Shown here piece after piece: positions 8,798 to 17,103 of a DNA stretch of 64,000 bases (positions within the stretch are counted from its first letter, which is position 1; each line of letters begins with the position of its first letter). Source of the DNA: Gordonia sp. PP30 (GTDB lineage Bacteria > Actinomycetota > Actinomycetes > Mycobacteriales > Mycobacteriaceae); contig NZ_CP095864.1 of NCBI RefSeq assembly GCF_023100845.1, positions 4,030,001-4,094,000 of the forward strand. The letters run 5' to 3'. Both the position numbers and the translations under genes were made by a program. The notes beneath the pieces are model-generated. The model was not told the origin of the DNA, searched no databases, and was given only the letters and a program-made list of their open reading frames with translations.

Positions 8798-9688
8798 TCA
8801 GTTCCAGTATCGCGTAGTCCCCTCGGGAGTTCCGGACACGGACACCAGCTTGGCGAAACAGTGGTCCGGATCGAAGCCGTTGCCGCGGCACCACGCGTTG
8901 GCCGCCTCCGGGGTGACGAACCCGCCGTCCATCACGGTGACCCACCAGCCGCTGTAGCTGAACACCGGCCAGTCACTGCTGTTCAGCAGCTTGACCTGGG
9001 GGAAGCGATTCCGGAGCCGCTGGTGCTCGTCGAGGATCGACGCGTCGTCCCAGATCCGGTTCTCGGCGTTCAATCCGGGCTTCTTGGCACTCAGCTGCGC
9101 CGACCAGCGGCCCGAGCCGAGGGAGCCGCGGTCGCCGGCGGCGAGGTCGGCCAGCTGTTGCCCGGGCGCGGCGGGAGGGGCGGTCGTGGTGAGAGTGGTG
9201 GTCGCGGTCTGCGTGGTCCGCGTCTGACCCGCGGCCCGGGTGGCGTCGTCGTGCGACGACGACCACACCCAGACCAGTACGCCACCGGCCACCAGCAGGA
9301 GCACGATCAGCACGACGAGCAGAACCTGCGGGGTCCGCGACGGCCGGCCCGCGGGCGGACCGTAGTAGCCGGGACCGGGCGTCGCCGGATACCCGCCGTA
9401 ACCCGGATCGGAGTACGGCCCGGCACCCCCGCCGACCGGATAGCCGGCCTGCGTGTAGGCGTAGTCGCCGGAGGTGCGCGGGTCCGCACCGTAGGCGTAC
9501 GGCGCCGTACCCCCCGGGGTCTCCGGTGGGAGGGGCAGGGCGGGCGTCGGCGCGATCGGAGCGATCTGCGTCGGTACGTGCTGCTCCATACCGACGTGGG
9601 CGGTGGCCTCGTCCTCACCGACGATCGCGGTGGTGTCGAAGTCTTCCGGCCGGCGGGCGGAGCCCGGCGAATCAGTCATGTGCGGCAT
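8798..9688 (-). CDS. Pro/Gly/Tyr-rich single-pass membrane protein
   Basis: The first 130 residues are low in complexity, with many Pro, Gly and Tyr, and probably cytoplasmic. They are followed by one membrane segment (VLLVVLIVLLLVAGGVLVWVW), a Thr-rich linker and a C-terminal extracytoplasmic domain of about 110 residues. That domain contains WPVFSYSGWWVTVMDGGF and two cysteines (AWCRGNGFDPDHCF) that could form a disulfide. The layout resembles Rv0479c of the same neighbourhood. Its function is unknown. An alternative start lies three codons in (9679). Confidence 0.65.
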   Translation of the reverse strand: MPHMTDSPGSARRPEDFDTTAIVGEDEATAHVGMEQHVPTQIAPIAPTPALPLPPETPGGTAPYAYGADPRTSGDYAYTQAGYPVGGGAGPYSDPGYGGYPATPGPGYYGPPAGRPSRTPQVLLVVLIVLLLVAGGVLVWVWSSSHDDATRAAGQTRTTQTATTTLTTTAPPAAPGQQLADLAAGDRGSLGSGRWSAQLSAKKPGLNAENRIWDDASILDEHQRLRNRFPQVKLLNSSDWPVFSYSGWWVTVMDGGFVTPEAANAWCRGNGFDPDHCFAKLVSVSGTPEGTTRYWN

Positions 9689-9709
9689 AGTAGCGCTCTG
9701 ACCAGCGCG

Positions 9710-10384
9710 TCAGCCGTTCGGACGAACGGCCGACCAGGGCACGGTCAAGACGTTGTCGATGCTCCGGCCACGTCGTACGCGGATCGGGACGCCCTCGTCG
9801 CGGAGCAGTTCCAGTGCGGCGCGCCAGCGGGCCCGCGGCCCGAAGGGCTCGTGCCCGGCAGCGCGGTCCCAGCAGCGGTCGGCGGCGACCAGCAGGTCGT
9901 GCACGGGTTCGCCGGGTACGTTGCGGTGGATCAGGGCCTTCGGGAGCCGCGGTGCCAGATCGGACGGGCGCGCGGTGTGCGCGGGATCCCAGGCGAGCGT
10001 CAGCTCCAGCGGCCCGGTGGCGTCGAGCAGCAGCCAGCAGGCGCGACGGCCGATCTCGTCGCAGGTGCCTTCCACCAGGAAGCCACCGGGCGCGAGCCCG
10101 GCGAGGATCTGCGCCCAGGCCGCGGGCACTTCGTCCTCGTCGTACTGGCGCAGCACGTTGAACGCGCGGACCAGGTGCGGGCGCAGTCCCGCGAGTTCGA
10201 AGCCGCCGAGGGCGAACCGCACCCCCTCCGCGGGCGGCGCGATCCGCTCGGGGTCGATCTCGAGTCCGACCAGTCGCAGATCGGGGACCACCGCGCGCAG
10301 GCGCGCGGCGAGTTCGAGGGCGGTGTCCGGGCGGGCGCCGTAGCCGAGGTCGACGGCGAGCGGCGCCGCGGCGTCGTCGAGCAC
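9710..10384 (-). CDS. class I SAM-dependent methyltransferase-like protein
   Basis: The Rossmann opening AVDLGYGARPDTALELAARL and the acidic second strand VGLEIDPERI indicate SAM binding. The middle contains ENL-like segments (FNVLRQYDEDEVPAAW). The substrate is unknown. The start is uncertain. The GTG at 10384 leaves no residues before the first strand, and codons upstream of it in the same frame (reading RITRGTTNLNRLRRVDRW) look like genuine protein, yet I found no ATG, GTG or TTG there before the neighbouring DUF2505 gene. The true N-terminus is probably 25-40 residues longer. Confidence 0.65.
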   Translation of the reverse strand: MLDDAAAPLAVDLGYGARPDTALELAARLRAVVPDLRLVGLEIDPERIAPPAEGVRFALGGFELAGLRPHLVRAFNVLRQYDEDEVPAAWAQILAGLAPGGFLVEGTCDEIGRRACWLLLDATGPLELTLAWDPAHTARPSDLAPRLPKALIHRNVPGEPVHDLLVAADRCWDRAAGHEPFGPRARWRAALELLRDEGVPIRVRRGRSIDNVLTVPWSAVRPNG

Positions 10385-10484
10385 GGCCCGGATGCGCGGA
10401 TCGGCGACGATCCACCGGTCGACACGGCGGAGCCGGTTCAGGTTCGTCGTGCCGCGGGTGATCCGGCCGGACGGGGCGAGACGG

Positions 10485-10997
10485 TCAGACGAGGTTCTTC
10501 GCCACCCACGACTGCGCGTACTCGGCCTCCGCGCGGAACAGGTCGACCAGGTTTATCAGCATCATCTGCTCCAGCTTCCCGTTGATGAACGGGATGAACA
10601 CCTTCACCTCGGTGGTCTTGCGCAGCGTGCAGCCGGTGGCGGTGTCGAACAGGACCTGCTCGCCCTTGAGCGAACCGGGTCCGGCCGGGATCGACGCGGT
10701 GTAGGTGCCCGGCGTGCTCTCCGCCGAGTACGACCCGAGCGTCTCGACCCGGGTGATCATCATGTCGCCGCGCACCACGGTCTGCGCGAGCTGCGGCATC
10801 ATCTCCCGCGGGATGGCCTGCTTGAGCACCACGCGCATACCGTCGTCACCGACGGTGAACTCGTCGATCTCGGAGACCGGGGTCAGCATGCGGAATCCGT
10901 CGACCAGATCCTGCCAATACTGCCGTTCCATCTGCGCCTGGTGGAGCTTCTCGGCGGGGAACTCGAAGCGCGCCGAATAACTGAGACGTCGTGCCAT
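10485..10997 (-). CDS. DUF2505 (SRPBCC-like) protein, first of a tandem pair
   Basis: The 170-residue protein starts with ARRLSYSARFEFPAEKLHQAQ and ends with FINGKLEQMMLINLVDLFRA, the helix-grip pattern of DUF2505. No catalytic function is established for this family; it may bind a lipid or other hydrophobic ligand. It is a paralogue of the next gene: both share the opening aromatic strand, a Y-W segment near residue 27 and the G-G/N-G-K-L/I-E segment. The pair lies between murB and the methyltransferase gene. Confidence 0.8.
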   Translation of the reverse strand: MARRLSYSARFEFPAEKLHQAQMERQYWQDLVDGFRMLTPVSEIDEFTVGDDGMRVVLKQAIPREMMPQLAQTVVRGDMMITRVETLGSYSAESTPGTYTASIPAGPGSLKGEQVLFDTATGCTLRKTTEVKVFIPFINGKLEQMMLINLVDLFRAEAEYAQSWVAKNLV

Positions 10998-11036
10998 GAA
11001 AGATCAGCCTAACGAGCGCCGGATCGGGAGCGAAAT

Positions 11037-11525
11037 CTACTTCTCCGCGATCTCGAGGGTGGCGTCGCGCTCGGCGTCGAGCAGGTGGCGTAGCTGGTCG
11101 ATGATGGCCTTCTCGATCTTGCCGCCGACGAAGGGGATGGAGACCGCGCACGAGCCGTCGTAGGTGGCGGTCGCCGGGGCGCCCATCACCATCACGTCGC
11201 CGTGGATCTTGGCGGGCTGGCCGGACACCGAGGCCTCCATCTGGCCGATCAGCTGATCGCCGGCCAGCACGAAGTCGATGGTGCGCGGGATCTCGACGCC
11301 GCCCGGCAGGATCGCGGTGACCACCGACGGGAGTTCGGCGGGGGCCACACCCTGCTTGGTGGTGACGGTCACCTTGTTCTCGTCCAGGAGGAACGACTGC
11401 ACGCTGCCCAGCTCGGAGTTGGTGCGCTCGATCAGGTCGTGCCAGTACTGCTCGGTGCTGATCAGCGCCCACAGCTCGGCGACACCGAACGGGTAGCTGA
11501 CCGAATACTCGAAGTTGCTCGCCAT
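11037..11525 (-). CDS. DUF2505 (SRPBCC-like) protein, second of a tandem pair
   Basis: The 162-residue protein shows the same pattern as its neighbour: FEYSVSYPFGVAELWALIS at the start, TEQYWHDLI, and PFVGGKIEKAIIDQLRHLL at the end. The two genes are 39 bp apart and probably arose by duplication. The start (ATG at 11525) faces the divergent murB start at 11550, so this gene and murB probably share an intergenic promoter region of only 24 bp. Its role is unknown. Confidence 0.8.
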   Translation of the reverse strand: MASNFEYSVSYPFGVAELWALISTEQYWHDLIERTNSELGSVQSFLLDENKVTVTTKQGVAPAELPSVVTAILPGGVEIPRTIDFVLAGDQLIGQMEASVSGQPAKIHGDVMVMGAPATATYDGSCAVSIPFVGGKIEKAIIDQLRHLLDAERDATLEIAEK

Positions 11526-11549
11526 GGCCTAGAGGCTACCGTTACTGCG

Positions 11550-12623
11550 GTGAGCACTCCGCAACCTCCCGGCCCGCGTCTCGCCGAGTTCACCACCCTG
11601 CGTCTGGGCGGCCCCGCCCGGTCGCTGCGCCGCGCGGAGAGCACCGACGAGCTGGTCGCCGCGGTGACCGAGTGCGACCGTGCCGGGGAACCCGTGCTGC
11701 TGATCGGCGGCGGATCGAACCTGGTGATCGGCGACGACGGGTTCGCGGGCACCGCGGTGCTCGTGGCGTCGTCGGACATCGAGTTCGGCCGGGACGACGA
11801 CGGCGCCCACGTCACCGCCGCGGCTGGCACCGACTGGGACGCGCTGGTCGCCGCCACCGTCGAGGCGGGTTTCGGCGGGCTGGAATGCCTGTCCGGCATC
11901 CCGGGCGCGGCCGGCACCACCCCGGTGCAGAACGTGGGCGCGTACGGCGTCGAGGTGGCCGACATGCTGCGCGGCGCAGCGGTACTCGACCGCTCGACCG
12001 GCGACGTGTCGTGGGTGGCGCCGTCGTGGCTGGAACTCGGCTACCGCACCAGCCGGCTCAAGGGCCGCGACGGCCATGTGGTGCTGGCCGTCTCGTTCCG
12101 GCTGAACGACGGCGCCGTCTCCGCGCCGATCCGCTACCGCGAACTGGCCGGGGCGCTCGGCGTCGACGAGGGTTCGGCCGCACCGGCCGCGCGGGTCCGC
12201 GAGCACGTCCTGGCCCTGCGCGCGAGCAAGGGCATGGTGCTCGACGCCGCCGACCACGACACGTGGAGCGCGGGCAGCTTCTTCACCAACCCGATCGTCG
12301 GCGACGACGCGCTGCCCGCCGTCCTGGGCCGTATCGCCGACCGCCTCGGCGCCGACGTCCGGGTCCCGCAGTTCCCGGCCGACGGCGGCGTGAAGCTCTC
12401 CGCGGGCTGGCTGATCGAGCGCGCGGGCTTCACCCGCGGCTTCCCCGGCGACGACGCCCCCGTGCGGCTCTCCACCAAGCACACCCTGGCCCTCACCAAC
12501 CGCGGGGAGGCGCGCACCGCCGACCTGATCGCGCTGGCCCGGACCGTCCGCGACGGCGTGCGCGACGCCTTCGGCGTGGCCCTGCACCCGGAACCGGTCT
12601 TCGTCGGCTGCTCCCTGGACTGA
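11550..12623 (+). CDS. murB: UDP-N-acetylenolpyruvoylglucosamine reductase
   Basis: MurB is the FAD enzyme that uses NADPH to reduce UDP-GlcNAc-enolpyruvate to UDP-MurNAc, the second committed step of peptidoglycan synthesis in the cytoplasm. The FAD-binding motif GGGSNLVIGD is near residue 50. The catalytic serine lies in SAGSFFTNP and the terminal glutamate in HPEPVFVG. The protein has 357 residues, normal for the type I enzyme. The start is the GTG at 11550 (STPQPPGPRLAEFTTLRLGG); the longer open frame upstream is antisense of the DUF2505 gene. In M. tuberculosis murB (Rv0482) also borders this cluster. Confidence 0.95.
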   Translation: MSTPQPPGPRLAEFTTLRLGGPARSLRRAESTDELVAAVTECDRAGEPVLLIGGGSNLVIGDDGFAGTAVLVASSDIEFGRDDDGAHVTAAAGTDWDALVAATVEAGFGGLECLSGIPGAAGTTPVQNVGAYGVEVADMLRGAAVLDRSTGDVSWVAPSWLELGYRTSRLKGRDGHVVLAVSFRLNDGAVSAPIRYRELAGALGVDEGSAAPAARVREHVLALRASKGMVLDAADHDTWSAGSFFTNPIVGDDALPAVLGRIADRLGADVRVPQFPADGGVKLSAGWLIERAGFTRGFPGDDAPVRLSTKHTLALTNRGEARTADLIALARTVRDGVRDAFGVALHPEPVFVGCSLD

Positions 12624-12717
12624 ACGGTGCTGCCTCGACCCCGAGTCAGCACTGTCAAGCCTGGAGCGAGGCGTCGAGCAGGTTCGAGCGGAGCAGCGTC
12701 GCCGAAACCGGGTGAGC

Positions 12718-12840
12718 CGGGCCTGGATCGAGGGCCGATCCTGCCGGCGGCGGAAATCCGTCGCGGACGCGCCGACAGATCCGACGGGATGCGCGACGTC
12801 TATCGGCGGTCGACAAGATCCGCGACAGATGGAGATCGGG
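12718..12840. repeat. interspersed GTCGCGGA-type repeat, copy 1
   Basis: This stretch lies between murB and the alpha/beta-hydrolase gene; no gene is supported in 12624-12879. It contains GAAATCCGTCGCGG and a closing GATCCGCGACAGAT. Close relatives of both, together with CTGGATC, are found in the gap before the prolyl oligopeptidase gene at 55678-55795. The arms GTCGCGGA and TCCGCGAC are complementary, so the element can fold. It belongs to a different family from the repeats at 6302-6870 and 24637. Confidence 0.5.
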
Positions 12841-12879
12841 GTGTCGCGGGCGCGGTCCGACCGTCGCGCGAAACGCCGG

Positions 12880-13953
12880 TCAGAGAACGGCGAGGACGTC
12901 GTCGAGCAGCTGGTTGAACTCCAGGGAACGCTCGATCGGCACCATGTGACCGGCCTCCGGGTAGGTGTCGTAGGTGAGGAGGACGCCGTTGCGGTCCAGC
13001 GCCTTGGCGAGGAAGTCGGCGTGCAGCGGCGGCGTGAGGCGGTCCTCGGAGCCCACCACCACGGCGGTCGGCACGCTGATCGCCTCCAGGCCGGCGATCA
13101 CGTTGAGGCCGTACATCGCGGCGCCCCACGCCGCGCGGGAGACCGGGGAGGTCCGCGAGATCAGCTCGTCGCTGAAATCGACGTGCGCGGCGCGCGCCTT
13201 GGGCCCCAGCGCCAGGTAGTGGGTGAAGCGGCTGGTCAATCGGTTCGACGGCAGCGGCACGGGAGTGGAGAGGAAGGTCCGTCCGACGAGCGGGTTGACC
13301 GGACGGGTGAGGGTGCGCACCGAGTCGGGAGTGAGCCGCTGGTGTTCCACGACGCCGCGCGCGGCGGTGGAGGCGAGGACGACGGCCGCGACCCGCTCGT
13401 GCATCGTCTCGCCGAACTGACCGGCCCACGACATGATCGTCATGCCGCCCATGCTGTGCCCCACCAGGACGGCCCGCTTACCCGGCGGCAGCGTCGCGGC
13501 CAGCACCGCCTGCAGATCCTGGCCGAGCGTCTCGATGCCCAGTTTCTTGTTGCCCATCTCGGAGAGCCCGTGGCCGCGGTGATCGAAGGCGATCACCGGC
13601 CGGGACGTGCCGATGTGGTTCACCTGTGCGTTCCAGAAGCGCGTGCTGCACGTCCAGCCGTGGACCAGGACCAGCACCTCGTCAGCGGGGTGATCCTCCA
13701 GATCCAGCGAGGTCTCCACGTGCAGCAGCGTCCCGTCGGGCGTCGACACGACACCCGATCGCATCAGATGCCGGGGGTCGGTCAGCGCGGGGTCGGGCCC
13801 GTCGTCGATCGGCAAGGGGAACGTCGTGGCCGCGCGGAGGATCCCGCCGACGGCGAGGCCCATGTCGGCGGCCACCAGCCCGGCACCCACCGCACCGGCC
13901 TGCAGCGCCCGCTTTCCCCACGGCGAAGGAATCCAGCCGTCAGCCCTGCCCAC
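12880..13953 (-). CDS. alpha/beta-hydrolase
   Basis: The nucleophile elbow GHSMGG, the oxyanion segment VLVHGWTCSTRFW, an Asp in VVGSEDRLTPP and the catalytic His in EAGHMVPIE make a complete triad. Residues around GAVGAGLVAADMGLAVGG near the N-terminus could form a membrane-associated helix. The start is taken at the GTG at 13953 (GRADGWIPS), with a GGGAGC ribosome site; this overlaps the end of the upstream regulator gene by 14 bp, suggesting translational coupling. The substrate is unknown. A longer frame to 14013 would overlap the regulator further. Confidence 0.8.
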   Translation of the reverse strand: MGRADGWIPSPWGKRALQAGAVGAGLVAADMGLAVGGILRAATTFPLPIDDGPDPALTDPRHLMRSGVVSTPDGTLLHVETSLDLEDHPADEVLVLVHGWTCSTRFWNAQVNHIGTSRPVIAFDHRGHGLSEMGNKKLGIETLGQDLQAVLAATLPPGKRAVLVGHSMGGMTIMSWAGQFGETMHERVAAVVLASTAARGVVEHQRLTPDSVRTLTRPVNPLVGRTFLSTPVPLPSNRLTSRFTHYLALGPKARAAHVDFSDELISRTSPVSRAAWGAAMYGLNVIAGLEAISVPTAVVVGSEDRLTPPLHADFLAKALDRNGVLLTYDTYPEAGHMVPIERSLEFNQLLDDVLAVL

Positions 13954-14677
13954 CGTTGCTCCCGTCGTCGAAATACTTGTTCGCCTCACCGATGGCGCGG
14001 GAGATCTCCACATCGAGCGCCTTGCTGAAGGCCGTCTCGACGATCTCGTGCGCCATCGGCCGGACCGTCTGGATCAGTTCGGCGAGTTCGGACACCGACT
14101 TCTCGCTCAGATTCGGCAGATTCTCGTCGAAGTACTTGTCGGTGATGATCGACACGAAGCTGGCGGCCACGTCGGCCAGGTCCGATTCCACGCGCAACCA
14201 GCGATCGAACAGGACGTCGACGTCGATACCGCCCTTGACCAGCACCTCGGCGCCTTCGAGCAGTTCGGGGTTGCGGACCGCGAAGTTGGTGCCGTCCTTG
14301 ACCAGGAGCCCGAGTTTCTGGCTCAGGCCGATGGCACGGTCACTGCCCCCCAGCGTGCGGCGCACCTCGGTGATGGTGATGGTGGCGGCCCGCCGGAAGC
14401 TCCGGAAGCGTCCCGAGCGCGGCTTGTCGCGCAGCACATGCTCCACCTTCATGCCGTGACTGGCCGCGATCAGCAACTCGCTTATCGTCGCGAAGGTGTA
14501 GCCGCGCTCCAAGAGGCGGGAGATCAGATTGAGCCGGACCAGGTGTTCTTCGGAGTACCAGCCGGTGCGGCCGCGGACCTCGGGCGGCGGCAACAGACCG
14601 CGGTCCTGGTAGACGCGGATGTTGCGGACACTGACCCCCGAGACCTCGGCGAGCTCGGCGACGCGGTATTCGGTCAC
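13940..14677 (-). CDS. MerR-family transcriptional regulator
   Basis: The N-terminal winged helix is clear: YRVAELAEVSGVSVRNIRVYQDRGLLPPP, followed by the wing and the ERGYTFATISELL helix. The 170-residue C-terminal part is helical and probably binds a ligand; I see no metal-binding cysteines. The start is placed at the GTG at 14677 (TEYRVAELAE), since family similarity begins there; the open frame reaches 14752. It overlaps the alpha/beta-hydrolase gene, which is therefore its likely target or partner. Confidence 0.8.
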   Translation of the reverse strand: MTEYRVAELAEVSGVSVRNIRVYQDRGLLPPPEVRGRTGWYSEEHLVRLNLISRLLERGYTFATISELLIAASHGMKVEHVLRDKPRSGRFRSFRRAATITITEVRRTLGGSDRAIGLSQKLGLLVKDGTNFAVRNPELLEGAEVLVKGGIDVDVLFDRWLRVESDLADVAASFVSIITDKYFDENLPNLSEKSVSELAELIQTVRPMAHEIVETAFSKALDVEISRAIGEANKYFDDGSNGGQG

Positions 14678-14693
14678 CGGCCCCGCCCGCCGC

Positions 14694-15038
14694 TCATGCG
14701 GCCTTCCGGAACCACGACTTGCCCTGGATCTCGTCGGTCCGCGGACGGACATCGGCGAGGTACACGCAGATCGCGATCACTCCGGCCAGATAGAAGATGC
14801 CGAGGAAGGACACCTGCAGCGCGGCCGCACCGATCAGCGTGCAGACCAGGGTCGACAGCGCGAGCACGATCACCCAGAAGCCCTTGCTCTTGGTGTCGAC
14901 GGCCGGGAACGCGTCCGGACGGGTGCCGATCGCATGAACCAAGGCGGCCAGACCACCGAGCAGGGTCAGCGCGGAGATGGCGTACAGGATCACCTTGATG
15001 ATCCAGAGCACAACGTTCCCAGCAGTCACGGTTTCCAC
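14694..15038 (-). CDS. DUF2516 membrane protein
   Basis: The 114-residue protein has three or four hydrophobic segments (VVLWIIKVILYAISALTLLG, GFWVIVLALSTLVCTLIGAA, FLGIFYLAGVIAICVYLADV). The closing VYLADVRPRTDE is typical of actinobacterial DUF2516 proteins. An orthologue lies near hbhA in mycobacteria (Rv0476). Its function is unknown; it is an integral membrane protein. Confidence 0.8.
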   Translation of the reverse strand: METVTAGNVVLWIIKVILYAISALTLLGGLAALVHAIGTRPDAFPAVDTKSKGFWVIVLALSTLVCTLIGAAALQVSFLGIFYLAGVIAICVYLADVRPRTDEIQGKSWFRKAA

Positions 15039-15066
15039 TCTAGCGGCGTGCGGTACGCGCGTGTTC

Positions 15067-15624
15067 TCAGCCCGACCGGCGGGCCTGATCGACGACGATC
15101 CCGGCCGCCTCCGGCCCGGCGGCCGTCTCGGCGATCGCGGCGTCCTCGGCGGCGGCCTGCGCGGCGTTCTCGTTGCGGAACGAGTCGTAGATCTCCAGCA
15201 GCATCTGCTTCTGCCGCTCGTTGATCGACGTGTCGACCAGCAGGGCGTCGCGCACCGGACTGGCCGGGCGCTCCTCCAGGATGCCGGCGCGAACGTAGAG
15301 CACCTCGGCGGAGACCCGCAGACCCTTGGCGATCTGGGCCAGCACGTCGGCCGACGGCTTGCGCAGCCCGCGCTCGATCTGCGAGAGATACGGGTTGCTG
15401 ACCCCGGCGCGATCGGCGAGCTGCCGCAGCGAGACCTTGGCGGCCATCCGCTGGGTGCGGATGAAGGCGCCGATGTCCTGCGCGGCGGTCGCCACCGCGT
15501 CCTGGGCGGCGGCCGTCATCGCGTCCACCGTGAGCGGCGCCTCCTCGGACGCGTCCGTCTGCCGTCCCGCCTCGTTCTGCCGCCCCGCATCGTTGCTGTT
15601 CTCGCTGCTGCTCACCGGTGCCAT
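15067..15624 (-). CDS. XRE-family regulator (Rv0474/MLDSR-like)
   Basis: The 185-residue protein has a Cro/C1-type helix-turn-helix in the middle (about residues 53-108: IRTQRMAAKVSLRQLADRAG, then VSNPYLSQIERGLRKPS). Its N-terminal extension is rich in Glu and Asn and its C-terminal tail rich in Ala. In Rhodococcus jostii the homologue MLDSR regulates the gene for the HbhA-like lipid-droplet protein MLDS. Here hbhA is only about 3 kb away, so hbhA is a likely target. The gap upstream of the start (15625-15697) contains GTGCTAACAAG, which resembles the phased GCTAGCA sites upstream of hbhA. Confidence 0.8.
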   Translation of the reverse strand: MAPVSSSENSNDAGRQNEAGRQTDASEEAPLTVDAMTAAAQDAVATAAQDIGAFIRTQRMAAKVSLRQLADRAGVSNPYLSQIERGLRKPSADVLAQIAKGLRVSAEVLYVRAGILEERPASPVRDALLVDTSINERQKQMLLEIYDSFRNENAAQAAAEDAAIAETAAGPEAAGIVVDQARRSG

Positions 15625-15697
15625 CCTCTCGGGTTCCAGTATCCCGAACCGGTGCTAACAAGTGCAAGCGCGCGCCCGGCGGGTCCCGCGAGTGAGA

Positions 15698-17008
15698 TCA
15701 ATGGAACAGCAGCACCGACACCGTGTAGATCGCCAGCCCGGCGAGCGAGCCGACGACGGTGCCGTTGATCCGGATGAATTGCAGGTCCCGGCCCACCTGA
15801 AGTTCGATCTTGCGGCTGGTCTCCTCGGCGTCCCATCCGCGGACGGTGTCGGTGATCACCGAGATGATCTCCGCGGAGTAGTTGACCGCGACGTGTCGTG
15901 CCGAGCGCGCCACCCACAGGTTCATCTTGTCTTGCAGCGGCTGGTCGTCGCGGATCCGGACCCCCAGCCGGATCACCGCGTCGGACAGGGACGTGCGCAG
16001 CGTGGAGTTCGGGTCGTCGAGCATCTGCTCGATCACTCCCTTGGCGGCCTGCCACGCGGTCGACGCCGCGTCGGTCACCTCATCGCGGCCGAGCAGTTCC
16101 TCCTTCAGCTGCTCGAAGCGCGCGATCATCGCGTCGTCGTGCTGCAGGTCGTCGGCGAACTGCCGGACGAACTCCCGGATCGCGCGCCGCAGCTCGTGCT
16201 CGGGATCGGCCCGCACCTTGTAGGTGAACTCGGTCAATTCGCGGTAGATCTTGTCGCCGACCAGGTTGTTCACGAATTTCGGCGCCCACGACGGCCCGTC
16301 CTTGTCGATCACCCGGTCGATCACGCCCTGGCTGCCCAGCGCCCAGTCGTGGGCGCGGTCGCACAGCAGCTGGATCACCGGTTCGAGCCGGTCCTCGTCG
16401 ACCAGCTGTTCCAGGATACGGCCCGCCGGCGGCGCCCAGACCGGTTCTGCGGCCCAGGTGATGACCGCCTGGATGAACTGCTCGATGTCCTCGTCGCGCA
16501 GCATCTCCGAGACCAGTGCGAGGGTGCGCGAGGCCTCGTCGTTGATCCGGCCGTTGTTCGCCGGATCGGCGAGCCACCCGGACACCCGGCCCGGCAGATC
16601 CAGGCTCAGGGCGCGCTGCTCGATCACCTGCGGGGTCATGAAGTTCTCTTCGATGAAGCCGCCGAGTTGCTCGCCGATGTCGTCCTTCTTGCGCGGGATC
16701 AGCGCGGTGTGCGGGATCGGCAGGCCGAGCGGCCTGCGGAACAGCGCGGTCACCGCGAACCAGTCGGCCAGCGCACCCACCATGCCGGCCTCGGAGGCGG
16801 CCCGCACGTAGCCCACCCACGCCGCCACGTCCTGTCCGTCGCGATGCTCCAGCCACCGCATGATCAGGTAGATCACCGCGGCCAGCGCCAGCAGCGAGAG
16901 CGCGAGCAACTTCATCCGGCGAAGGCTGCGCACCCGCTCGGCGTCGGGTTCGGCGAACCCCGCCGGGAGCGCACCGGCAGGCGGCGGAGAGGTCAGGCTG
17001 GTCGACAT
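15698..17008 (-). CDS. DUF445 membrane-associated protein
   Basis: The 436-residue protein has an N-terminal membrane segment (LLALSLLALAAVIYLIM), a signature WVGYVRAASEAGMVGALADWFAVTALFRRP divided here only for description of the DUF445 opening, a long amphipathic helical middle rich in Glu, Arg and Leu, and a C-terminal membrane segment (VVGSLAGLAIYTVSVLLF). The layout matches the DUF445/YheB-type family and Rv0473 of the same neighbourhood. Its function is unknown. The start is taken at the second Met (17008) rather than 17026. Confidence 0.8.
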   Translation of the reverse strand: MSTSLTSPPPAGALPAGFAEPDAERVRSLRRMKLLALSLLALAAVIYLIMRWLEHRDGQDVAAWVGYVRAASEAGMVGALADWFAVTALFRRPLGLPIPHTALIPRKKDDIGEQLGGFIEENFMTPQVIEQRALSLDLPGRVSGWLADPANNGRINDEASRTLALVSEMLRDEDIEQFIQAVITWAAEPVWAPPAGRILEQLVDEDRLEPVIQLLCDRAHDWALGSQGVIDRVIDKDGPSWAPKFVNNLVGDKIYRELTEFTYKVRADPEHELRRAIREFVRQFADDLQHDDAMIARFEQLKEELLGRDEVTDAASTAWQAAKGVIEQMLDDPNSTLRTSLSDAVIRLGVRIRDDQPLQDKMNLWVARSARHVAVNYSAEIISVITDTVRGWDAEETSRKIELQVGRDLQFIRINGTVVGSLAGLAIYTVSVLLFH

Positions 17009-17103
17009 CAGTCCAGTGTCGCCCACGACCGACTACCGTTGCCAGGTGATGCGTACCCCATCCCACCGCGGCCGATCCCGCCGCGCCCCGACCTTCCGCG
17101 CCG

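Noticed and set aside
13954..14013. Longer start for the alpha/beta-hydrolase.
   Set aside because: It would overlap the MerR gene by 74 bp, and a better ribosome site lies before GTG 13953.
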